Shown here in pieces: positions 55,301-61,010 of a stretch of 64,000 bases of DNA (position 1 is its first letter; each line of letters starts with the position of its first letter). Source of the stretch: Styela clava (lineage: Eukaryota > Chordata > Ascidiacea > Stolidobranchia > Styelidae). The notes under the pieces were generated by a model. The model saw nothing but the letters and a program-made list of their open reading frames with translations, did no database searches and was not told where the DNA came from. The stretch lies in the NCBI RefSeq assembly GCF_964204865.1, contig NC_135251.1:7812001-7876000 (forward strand), in the 5' to 3' direction. The position numbers were made by a program, and so were the translations under genes.

Positions 55301-58300
55301 GGTCATTCAAAAAATAGTAGAATCTTACATATCACTGGCTGCTGATAACCGGCCAGGTTGATGGCGCAAAACGTAGTAAAAAATAAATATGCTCCAATTT
55401 TTTAATGAACCGATTTTAAAGAAAGTCGCTAATTACACAATTTCCAACAAAAAAAATATAAAATAAAAAAATAAATTATAAACAACTAGAATTTACCTAT
55501 TTTGCCTATTTGGCAAAACAAAGTTTTAACTTATTCGAAAGGCCGATAGAACTTCAAAGTGCAATATTATTTTTTTATGAAACGAAAAGTTTGACAAATT
55601 ACATAAAACTGACTGTCTGATCTGCATGTGGGAACGACATCACACAAATGTCTAATTATAAAATAGAAGTCCTTATTCCTAACCTGAGGTGGGCCAAGCT
55701 TCCAAACTGCTTAATTCACAAGGTCTACGAAATATTTACGATAGGTTGCAATACAAAATAAATCAATTTATGGTGTCAAAATTTAATAAGTACAGGTTCG
55801 CATAATAGACTGAGAACAATTCTAATAAATCACAAAAAGCATTCTATTATTCGGACAAATATTATTTTTGAGGATATTCTGAAATATTATGAATTTGACA
55901 ACGAATCTGGACACATTGACAACAACGACGGGGTCAGTATCAGTGTTGAAACTACAGGTCAGCTACAATAATATTTTTAATTTCGGATAAACATAATAAT
56001 GAATGAACTAATTGTGAACATATAACTTTCGGACACGCACTTTTAACATATTCATTTCAACTTTAAGCTTCAAAATATCATACCATCGTATTTATGAGAT
56101 GTTTCTCACCACTCAGAATTAGGTTTCACGCGTGCAGCCAATAAAGCACATAGTGAGTTTTTCAAAATGTTCTTGTATGTGAATTCTGCAGCTCAGTTTA
56201 CCTAGATTTTTCTTGTCGCTCCTGTCGTTTTTCACTCCCTTAAAACGCCGAATCAGTCCTAATAGGTGGCATATTGAAATTTATAGACTAATATCTCACC
56301 CTTAAAAAATTTCTATATTCGATGTATACAGAATCAATTGCTAAAGACAAGAAACCATTTCTGAAGAATACCATGCAATCACTTTCCAACTTGAAAAGTT
56401 AGTAAAACCTATTACATTTTGTTTGTTAAGTTTTGTTTGCATAATGTCAATCACAAAACTTTTGCAACATTTGCAAGCGAAAGTACAAGTCACTGCAATT
56501 AATAAAGCCATGACTAAATTATACTACTAAAGGTGAATCCTTTGTAAAGTACACACCGTACGTCGTAAAAAAGACATTCACTTCAGACATTCAGTTTACC
56601 TAGATTTTTCTTGTCGCTCCTGTCGTTTTTCACTCCCTAAAAACGCCGAATCAGTCCTAATAGGTGGCATATTGAAATTTATAGACTAATATCTCACCCT
56701 TAAAAAATTTCTATATTCGATGTATACAGAATCAATTGCTAAAGACAAGAAACCATTTCTGAAGAATACCATGCAATCACTTTCCAACTTGAAAAGTTAG
56801 TAAAACCTATTACATTTTGTTTGTTAAGTTTTGTTTGCATAATGTCAATCACAAAACTTTTGCAACATTTGCAAGCGAAAGTACAAGTCACTGCAATTAA
56901 TAAAGCCATGACTAAATTATACTACTAAAGGTGAATCCTTTGTAAAGTACACACCGTACGTCGTAAAAAAGACATTCACTTTAACGTATGGATTAGGATA
57001 AAAAGTAAATTCACACCACACAGATAGTGATAACGTAACTCCTGTTTTAAAATACTATTTGTATTGAATTATATTGTTGACCGCATATGTGAATATGCTA
57101 TCAAAGGTTCACCTGATGCACAAAAGGCTACTCCCGCAACAAAAAAGAAAGCACAAGCGCTTTTCAATTTAGACAAAAGTGAGTCTGGCATTTTTTTTAT
57201 ATAAGTTAAAAAAGTTCACGAGCAATCTCTTCACCATTATCGAAAAAATATCGACGACGCATATGTAAATATCTTACTATAGGTTCACCCGATGCACAAA
57301 TGGCTACTCCCGCAACAAAAAATAAAGCACAAGCACTTTTCGACTATGACAAAAGTGAGTCTTGAATTTTTTTAACACAAATCAAAAAAGGTCGCAAGCA
57401 ATCTCTCCCCTGTTATCGAAAAATACTGATAAAACATCAGAAAGACAACTGCTATGAAAAATACATATAAACCAATACAGTTCTCAATACTGTTGAGAAA
57501 ACAGCTTGGCAAAAAAGAATTCCACAAAGTGAAAGTTCTTGTGAAGAATTTCAGAATAAAATTGCATATGAGAAGCAATAATCAATACCGGGTATGGTAA
57601 TAAAAACTTCCGACTGTAGACGATGGGGTTTACTAAATACGAAAATAAAACACACAGACTAGAAAGACTAAAGCGTAAGAAATTCCCAAATGAGAAGTTT
57701 TCCGTTATAACACCACTCGTTAAAAGAGCCAAATTTTTCAGTCGATACTAATTTTTCTGTCGCGTGAAATATTCATCCAAGACCAATGCGAGCATTCAAT
57801 ACGTCTTGCCAATCTATTACATTTTTTTGGTAAAATCTATTACATTTTGTTTGCATACTGCCAAGCACAAAACTTTTGCAACATTTGCAAGCGAAAGACT
57901 CTGCAATTAATAAAGCCATGACAAAGTAATACCACTGAAAAAGACCCCGGCGATTCGTTTGTAACGTACACATCGTACATCCTAAAAGACATTCACTTTC
58001 ACGTATGGGTAGGATGAAACGTAAACTCAGCGGTAAAGTCATTATTTTGACTGGACATATATAAATGACCACAGGAAGTTCCCTAAATTTGTAATAGAGA
58101 TAGACTTCCACACCACACAGACAGCGACAGTGAAACTCCTGTTTTAAATACTGTTACTCGAACAATTTCAAATTATATCGATGGCCGAATATGTAAATCT
58201 TTAATCATAGGTTCACCTGATGCACAAAAGGCTACTCCCGCAGCAAAAAAGAAAGCACGAGCACTTTTCGACTATGACAAAAGTGAGTCTTGCAGTTTTT

Positions 58301-58843
58301 CCATATATATTTATTAAAATATTTACATTTTTCTCGAACTACATATACTATTTTTACTAAGGCTTTTGACTCATGTTTTAGACCACATTGTCCACATATA
58401 TAAAAATAGGGTGCTCCAGAAGTATGTGCACCAAGATGGCGCAATACCTGAACATAGTATGGGTACCGGGTCAGGGTTCAAGTTGTGCGTCATCTTTTTA
58501 ATGTACCTACTACGAGAGCGCCGATGCCATCCATCTACGTTTCTATTGCGGCAGTCGCGGCCAGTAACGATCTATACATGTTATGTTAAAATGAAAGCTC
58601 TCTCAAGGAAACTTCTTATTACCACACAATCATATTCTTATTATCAAATTATATTGGCACAAACTGTAGGAAGCAGCAGTTCTATCCGTGTTTTATTTAC
58701 TTTTAGAAGACGATGACGAAATAAGCTTTCGGGGTGGAGATATCATCACAAATATTGAGTTTCCAAGTGAACTATGGTGGATGGGAACCTGCAACGGGCA
58801 ACGAGGCTTAATTCCTTGGAATTACGTAAAGCTGATTGACTAA
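34257..58843 (+). CDS. Right gene: IRE1-type kinase, two tyrosine pseudokinases, SH3 (span of recognised exons)
   Basis: Mirror-image paralogue of the left gene, with 22 delimited exons. Lengths match the left copy exon by exon (99, 36, 831, 93, 90, 141, 113, 289, 146, 52, 105, 141, 113, 289, 146, 85 nt, cassettes of 66 or 72, then 137). Phases join throughout, giving about 990 residues plus an unknown N-terminus with one SH3 cassette used. Domain order: beta motif, IRE1-type kinase (K, NRD, DFG, SPE kept), two Src-like pseudokinases, SH3 of cortactin/drebrin-like type. It differs from the left copy by five rather than two SH3 first-half cassettes, by loss of the catalytic Asp in pseudokinase 2, and by much longer introns carrying private transposons. 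Predicted cytosolic signalling protein with one probable active kinase. Function is otherwise unknown. Confidence 0.75.
35057..35092 (+). CDS. Right gene, 36-nt linker micro-exon
   Basis: Acceptor TTTTCCCAG, coding (A)[11 protein letters not shown], donor AAAG|GTGAGA, phase 1 to 1. Supported by the equal-length exon 20784-20819 in the left gene. Confidence 0.68.
35093..36526. other. Right intron, first part; mariner-like end near 35957
   Basis: The intron between micro-exon and kinase exon is about 7.5 kb here against 0.7 kb in the left gene. A GGGTGTCCGTAAAAACTGGA stretch near 35957 resembles a mariner-type terminus, but no partner was found. No exons seen. Confidence 0.4.
36529..36731. mobile_element. 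Small TA-flanked MITE
   Basis: CAGGGTGTTAAAAAGTAACG on the left and its inverted partner (CGTAACTTTTTTAACACCTTC) on the right, with TA at 36527-36528 and 36732-36733. 203 bp, non-coding, Tc1/mariner-like by target site. Confidence 0.75.
36989..37905. repeat. Dispersed repeat, long copy (related to 4602-4925)
   Basis: Shares TTACTTATCGATCTTAAGATC, the GTTTGTTTGTTTGTCTG run, AATTAGCGAGTTATTAATT-like and the terminal CTTTCGATCGATAAGTCTTC block with the short copy. The extra interior (about 37210-37830) contains two diverged direct repeats, around GATGCGCAAG and CTAATCGAAACAATCTAGTTC. No coding capacity seen. Private to the right intron. Confidence 0.65.
37906..40664. other. Right intron, middle; no gene seen
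   Basis: AT-rich. Short open frames overlap on both strands near 39500-39840. A hAT-type end (GTGAGAACCACTG) sits near 40237-40249 without a found partner. Confidence 0.4.
40673..41174. mobile_element. Non-autonomous hAT-like element
   Basis: Ends TAGGGTTACC and GGCACCCTA with flanks CATTACGC (40665-40672) and CATTACCC (41175-41182), 7 of 8 identical. 502 bp, no transposase frame. Private to the right intron. Confidence 0.65.
41183..42557. other. Right intron, last part before kinase exon
   Basis: AT-rich, no exons or complete repeats recognised. It ends in the pyrimidine-rich acceptor TTCTACTTTTAG. Confidence 0.4.
42558..43388 (+). CDS. Right gene, IRE1/RNase L-type Ser/Thr kinase exon
   Basis: 831 nt, phase 1 to 1, three bases shorter than the left exon (four instead of seven C in the run at the start, losing one Pro). 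Motifs: [64 protein letters not shown]. Complete and probably active by motif; no KEN nuclease follows. About 93% identical to the left kinase by eye, including an uninterrupted identical stretch at about 42842-42929. The frame continues to a TAA at 43429, but downstream residues differ completely from the left copy, so the exon is taken to end at the shared A|GTAAAT. If retained, the intron gives a kinase-only product. Confidence 0.9.
43531..45118. mobile_element. hAT-like element inserted between kinase and linker exons
   Basis: Inverted ends TAGGCTTGCACGTAATT and AATTACGTGCAAGCCTA; flanks TTGAAAAT and TTTGAAAT agree at 6 of 8. 1588 bp. Interior frames of 70-111 codons on both strands (43905-44350) have no motif I can tie to a hAT transposase. 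The left gene has nothing here, so it arrived in the right copy after duplication. Confidence 0.7.
45197..45289 (+). CDS. Right gene, linker exon between kinase and pseudokinase 1
   Basis: 93 nt, phase 1 to 1; acceptor GTTTCTATAG, donor [30 protein letters not shown], then an acidic tail. Equal in length to 18932-19024 with [14 protein letters not shown] conserved. Confidence 0.78.
45603..45692 (+). CDS. Right gene, lead exon of kinase-like domain 1
   Basis: 90 nt, phase 1 to 1; acceptor GATCAAAGCAG, donor [30 protein letters not shown] ... VDIWKG. Start of the N-lobe, with the glycine loop not conserved. Confidence 0.78.
46002..46142 (+). CDS. Right gene, kinase-like domain 1, N-lobe exon
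   Basis: 141 nt, phase 1 to 1; acceptor TTCTTCACAAG, donor [25 protein letters not shown] ... [20 protein letters not shown]. Beta-3 Lys (MIK) and helix-C Glu kept. Confidence 0.88.
46892..47004 (+). CDS. Right gene, kinase-like domain 1, hinge exon
   Basis: 113 nt, phase 1 to 0; acceptor TTTTTAATTTAG, donor [29 protein letters not shown], then [17 protein letters not shown]. Confidence 0.87.
47005..47541. other. Right intron, possible SINE remnants
   Basis: The first part of a 3.3-kb intron. A stretch of higher GC (about 47295-47480) looks repeat-like, but I could not place its ends or find a second copy here. Confidence 0.3.
47542..47999. mobile_element. Non-autonomous hAT element in right intron
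   Basis: CAGGGATCGGCAACC at the left and GGTTGCCGACCCCTG at the right are inverted; flanks CCTTAGTG (47534-47541) and CCTTAGCG (48000-48007) match at 7 of 8. 458 bp, non-coding, right-specific. Confidence 0.85.
48063..48420. mobile_element. Half copy of the fold-back element at 25276-27235
   Basis: Follows the left arm of that element: CATCGTTGTCAC, an A-rich tract, TTGTCAAGCGTTTTTATTTT, AGACCAACGTTGCCATGCAT, then GATAAAGGGATATAGAATC. No mirrored arm follows, so it is a truncated or solo arm. Confidence 0.7.
48433..48540. repeat. SINE-like repeat, second copy
   Basis: CGAGAGGCCGTGGTT, GGTTAAGCCGTCTTATCG and the tail ATAAATATGCAAATCCTA match 5390-5495. Confidence 0.45.
48541..50033. other. 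Right intron, remainder; nothing recognised
   Basis: AT-rich. Open frames on both strands (48930-49577) show no motifs and no counterpart in the left intron. Confidence 0.4.
50034..50260. mobile_element. MITE, CTCCCGTAG family (copy 6), right-specific
   Basis: Inverted arms of about 75 bp ending in CATACTACGGGAG, with AAGATGGCGG at 50052-50061. Orientation of the interior (CATAATTTCAGGTACAAATAC) is opposite to copy 5. It lies 80 bp upstream of the C-lobe exon of pseudokinase 1. Confidence 0.8.
50341..50629 (+). CDS. Right gene, kinase-like domain 1, C-lobe part 1 (pseudokinase)
   Basis: 289 nt, phase 0 to 1; acceptor TTTACAACAG, donor [20 protein letters not shown]; the loop [10 protein letters not shown] replaces YVHRDLRAAN (HRD reads LID), DFG reads NFS, APE kept as [18 protein letters not shown] intact. 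Inactive by motif, fold preserved. Confidence 0.88.
50630..52031. other. Right intron, no feature seen
   Basis: AT-rich intron between the two C-lobe exons; a T-run near 51630. No exon or repeat supported. Confidence 0.4.
52032..52177 (+). CDS. Right gene, kinase-like domain 1, C-lobe part 2
   Basis: 146 nt, phase 1 to 0; acceptor GTTGATTTCAG, donor [29 protein letters not shown], then [28 protein letters not shown] and CW motifs kept. Confidence 0.88.
52765..52816 (+). CDS. Right gene, tail exon after kinase-like domain 1
   Basis: 52 nt, phase 0 to 1; acceptor ACTTATTTATTCAG, donor [27 protein letters not shown]; same length as 14337-14388. Confidence 0.78.
52989..53093 (+). CDS. Right gene, lead exon of kinase-like domain 2
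   Basis: 105 nt, phase 1 to 1; acceptor TATGCTTTAG, donor [30 protein letters not shown] ... FAEIWNG. Aligns with the lead exon of domain 1; glycine loop absent. Confidence 0.76.
53250..53353. mobile_element. Short near-perfect palindromic MITE (copy 7)
   Basis: 104 bp: CCAAGATGGCGCACAACCTG on the left and CAGGTTGTGCGCCATCTTGG-like on the right, ends GAAGTATC and CATACTTCGGGAG. A short internal-deletion form of the CTCCCGTAG family in the right intron only. Confidence 0.75.
53429..53569 (+). CDS. Right gene, kinase-like domain 2, N-lobe exon
   Basis: 141 nt, phase 1 to 1; acceptor GTAACTTACAG, donor [28 protein letters not shown] ... [18 protein letters not shown]. Beta-3 Lys (NIK) and helix-C Glu kept. 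Confidence 0.87.
54058..54170 (+). CDS. Right gene, kinase-like domain 2, hinge exon
   Basis: 113 nt, phase 1 to 0; acceptor TTATTTATGCAG, donor [28 protein letters not shown], then [17 protein letters not shown]. Confidence 0.86.
54449..54737 (+). CDS. Right gene, kinase-like domain 2, C-lobe part 1 (pseudokinase)
   Basis: 289 nt, phase 0 to 1; acceptor TTTATTAACAG, donor [20 protein letters not shown]; the loop [10 protein letters not shown] has lost even the catalytic Asp (HRD reads FVV), DFG reads DFS, WTAPE kept. The left copy retains the Asp here, so the two genes decayed differently. Confidence 0.89.
54836..54925. mobile_element. 90-bp mariner-like MITE
   Basis: Ends CAGGGTGGCCCAAAAGTAGG and, inverted, CCTACTTTAGGGCCACCCTC; TA at 54834-54835 and 54926-54927. 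Nearly all inverted repeat. Absent from the left intron. A related end is at 32109. Confidence 0.88.
55070..55215 (+). CDS. Right gene, kinase-like domain 2, C-lobe part 2
   Basis: 146 nt, phase 1 to 0; acceptor CTTCATTTAG, donor [29 protein letters not shown], then [26 protein letters not shown]. Conserved RP, CW. Confidence 0.88.
55873..55957 (+). CDS. Right gene, tail exon after kinase-like domain 2
   Basis: 85 nt, phase 0 to 1; acceptor ATTATTTTTGAG, donor [30 protein letters not shown], then VSISVETT. Same length and DES.HI pattern as 9817-9901. Confidence 0.78.
56332..56397 (+). CDS. Right gene, SH3 first-half cassette 1 (66 nt)
   Basis: Acceptor GATGTATACAG, coding [20 protein letters not shown], donor AAAA|GTTAGT; phase 1 to 1. 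Homologue of 9438-9503. It lacks the ALYDY strand (SLSNL instead). The donor is weak. Confidence 0.65.
56730..56795 (+). CDS. Right gene, SH3 first-half cassette 2 (66 nt)
   Basis: Copy of cassette 1 in the second tandem unit; coding sequence and splice sites look identical. Confidence 0.65.
57107..57178 (+). CDS. Right gene, SH3 first-half cassette 3 (72 nt)
   Basis: Acceptor GCTATCAAAG, coding [20 protein letters not shown], then NLDK, donor AAAA|GTGAGT; phase 1 to 1. ALYDY position reads ALFNL. Same template as cassettes 4 and 5. Confidence 0.72.
57283..57354 (+). CDS. Right gene, SH3 first-half cassette 4 (72 nt)
   Basis: Acceptor CTTACTATAG, coding [20 protein letters not shown], then DYDK, donor AAAA|GTGAGT. 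ALFDY strand intact. Only about 105 bases of intron separate it from cassette 3. Confidence 0.76.
57355..58210. other. Intron between SH3 cassettes 4 and 5, with a conserved block
   Basis: The block around CACAAAACTTTTGCAACATT (about 57870), with AATTAATAAAGCCATGAC and a TAAAAGACATTCACTTT-like end, also follows cassettes 1 and 2 (about 56450-56590 and 56850-56990). In reverse it lies beside the left cassette at about 9240-9440. Conserved non-coding sequence next to duplicated cassettes. Confidence 0.65.
58211..58282 (+). CDS. Right gene, SH3 first-half cassette 5 (72 nt)
   Basis: Acceptor TTTAATCATAG, coding [20 protein letters not shown], then DYDK, donor AAAA|GTGAGT. Best match to a canonical SH3 start (ARALFDYDK) and the closest to the last exon. 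Confidence 0.84.
58414..58518. mobile_element. Short MITE of CTCCCGTAG family (copy 8) in SH3 intron
   Basis: CTCCAGAAGTATGTG and CTACTACGAGAG ends with CCAAGATGGCGC inside. Same intron as copy 4 in the left gene, so possibly one shared insertion with a deletion. Confidence 0.65.
58707..58843 (+). CDS. Right gene, last exon: second half of SH3 and stop
   Basis: 137 nt; acceptor [29 protein letters not shown], then [20 protein letters not shown] and TAA. With cassette 5 this gives ALFDYDKKDDDEIS..., a complete SH3 with acidic RT loop, Trp pair and NYV end. ANY reads WNY here, one helix-cap change from the left copy. Confidence 0.9.
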
Positions 58844-58956
58844 GAATCGTGTATTCAGAGATTCTGCCAAATTTCGACTTTAGATATCAATCATTCATGA
58901 CCCATCCATAATTGGGCGTAAATCTCAAGACTAGAAATCTAACTCCAAGATCAATT

Positions 58957-58962
58957 AATAAA
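58957..58962 (+). terminator. Poly(A) signal AATAAA of right gene
   Basis: AATAAA about 115 bases after the stop, in the same AAGAGTTTC context as the left gene. Confidence 0.65.
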
Positions 58963-59017
58963 GAGTTTCAAAACAATTCCGATTTGAGTGTTATTATTTC
59001 ACGGAGATTTCAAGGTA

Positions 59018-59220
59018 CTCCCGTAGTATGTGTACCAGTTTAGGACTGACAATTATTTGATTCCGATTTTCTTATTTCAGTTCTATTATGAGTAGGGGAC
59101 TGTCAGTGTTAGCCAAATTAATATATCCCCTGCCCCTAGGTTTCAGTCTCTTTACACAACTTGATTAAAAGTAAGCGAACAAAATTAGTTACCTCCATAT
59201 TGGTACACACATTACTGGAG
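59018..59220. mobile_element. MITE, CTCCCGTAG family, long subfamily (copy 9)
   Basis: TA then CTCCCGTAGTATGTG; right end ATTACTGGAG. Counterpart of copy 3 at the same distance past the opposite gene; inserted before the duplication. Confidence 0.75.
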
Positions 59221-61010
59221 CACCGACTTCAATAATATGAAAATAAATTATATCCGTCCTTATTTCATGCGTATCGCCTTTAGCAATGAACGCCGGGAAC
59301 GCATTCGTCCACATGTCTTCACACTCGTCGGTGAATATTATTATGTCAATTTAATTGTCCTAATTGGCACATATTTTATAATATCTGACACAATACTTTA
59401 CATGAGTGATTTGGGTGCAATATTTAGGCTAATTTGGTTTCACCAGATTTGATTTATACATGTTTTTATACGACGCTTATTCTCCCGTTTTCTCAGAACA
59501 AGGCCATATACAAGAAGCCTCTGATATATATAACAATTTGTTATACTTTGCGAGAGTACAAAAATCTTTTCGGTTCGGCATTGCCTACCCACTTCATAAC
59601 ACCTGGGCGTGGTGGAAGTATGATATTTTACCCGATATATGTAATCTGCGATGCTAACAAACTAAGTCTACGCTTTATCCATCGCCTCTATTTTTATAAC
59701 TATTGTTGGACGCACGGTTGGTTTATTTCTCGTCTTATACACGTCAAATGTTCATTTTTCAAATCAAAACGTTAAAGCCCTTACGAGGAGAACCATGCTC
59801 GATTATCGATCAACGGTTATTCTGTAGAGTGCAGCATTCTAATGTATTATCTCTGTAGAGTATCTTATTCTTTGATAATTCGTTTTTGGAAAATTTGTTG
59901 CGATGTTTAGCTGTCGTATATAATAATATTTTGATTGATTCATATGTATAAAAATTTATGATCTTGTTATTTAATGTTGTTCTTTGATTGCTTGTTATAA
60001 TAATGAACAAAGCTTATTGAATATAAGGGGTACACAAGCAGTGTAATACGGCATTGGTAGTAATCTTCGACATGGCACGTTGGTCACCATACGTACGTAC
60101 GTAGGTTTGATCATTTTGTTCGGGATTTCTTTCGTGTATTTATATGAACATTAAATCACGACTTATGCTTTACAAACATTATTCCCATAATATTTGATTT
60201 TTAATACGTATTTCATGTATATAATTGAATGTGTGAGTAAGTTTTTTGATTGGTTTTATTGTACATAAAGTTTGATGATTTTTTTCAGTTGAACGTTTTT
60301 CTTTAATTGCTCATAATAAAAACCTAATAAACAAGACATATTAAATGTATGGTTAATAAAGTGTAAGGTTTTGAACTATGAAACAGACGTGTGTCAGTGT
60401 CGTGGATTGGGCATAAACTTAATATTTCAGAAAGGTAGATGGTGGGTTTTTATGATGAATCCAATAATACGGAATTATTCATTTTAAGATGGACTCAAAT
60501 TAGAATGAAAACGTGCTGATTGTTGAACTCAATTTCCAAAAACCATTCGGGTTTGGAATGAACTCAAAATAGCATGAAAACAATGTTTCAGGCGTTCAAT
60601 TCAAATTTGAGGAATCAGTCAAAAATAGTTATAGGTGATGGAAATCCAATTTTAGTGTTAAATGAGATTGGTCCAACATTAGCTTTATGCTTGTGAAATA
60701 TATATACAATCAGGAAATATGGCGTCACCCAATATATTTATAGATATCTTGAATTGTATTTCACAATCAAGCATATAAATTAGTATAAAGTGGTATTAGT
60801 ATATTATCAGCTTTCGTCCAAACACTGCGCTTGTCAAACAAAATTTCTCTTCTGAGTTTTCCCAATCATTCAATCAATATCATCTCTACCCAGCTGTTTC
60901 TTTGGCAGTGTTGAACTTGAATTACTGTAATTTACTAATTAAAGACTTGTGTCAGCTATTACCTAATGAGATCTTTTACATGAAAATAAACATGTTTCTA
61001 TACGAGTGCT
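59221..61010. repeat. Right inverted arm, 3' flank of right gene
   Basis: Matches 5760-7590 in reverse, including the SINE-like remnant near 59635-59690. Homology ends around ACATGAAAATAAACATGTTT (about 60975-61000). A stretch near 60860-60960 is not in the left arm. No gene seen. Confidence 0.75.

Larger units (their letters stand above)
56193..56981. repeat. Near-identical tandem duplication, about 398-bp unit
   Basis: Units 56193-56590 and 56591 to about 56981 differ at essentially one base that I can see (CCCTTAAAACG against CCCTAAAAACG). Each carries one 66-nt SH3 first-half cassette with its introns. Recent duplication or assembly repeat. Confidence 0.92.

Noticed and set aside
56130..56160. 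Tiny phase 1-1 exon-like segment (FTRAANKAH)
   Set aside because: Only about 30 bases and absent from the left arm; splice-like edges by chance cannot be excluded.
5760..61010. Inverted arms as joined haplotypes (assembly error)
   Set aside because: Coding exons differ by 7-30% in protein, introns are mostly unalignable and carry private insertions; too diverged for alleles.
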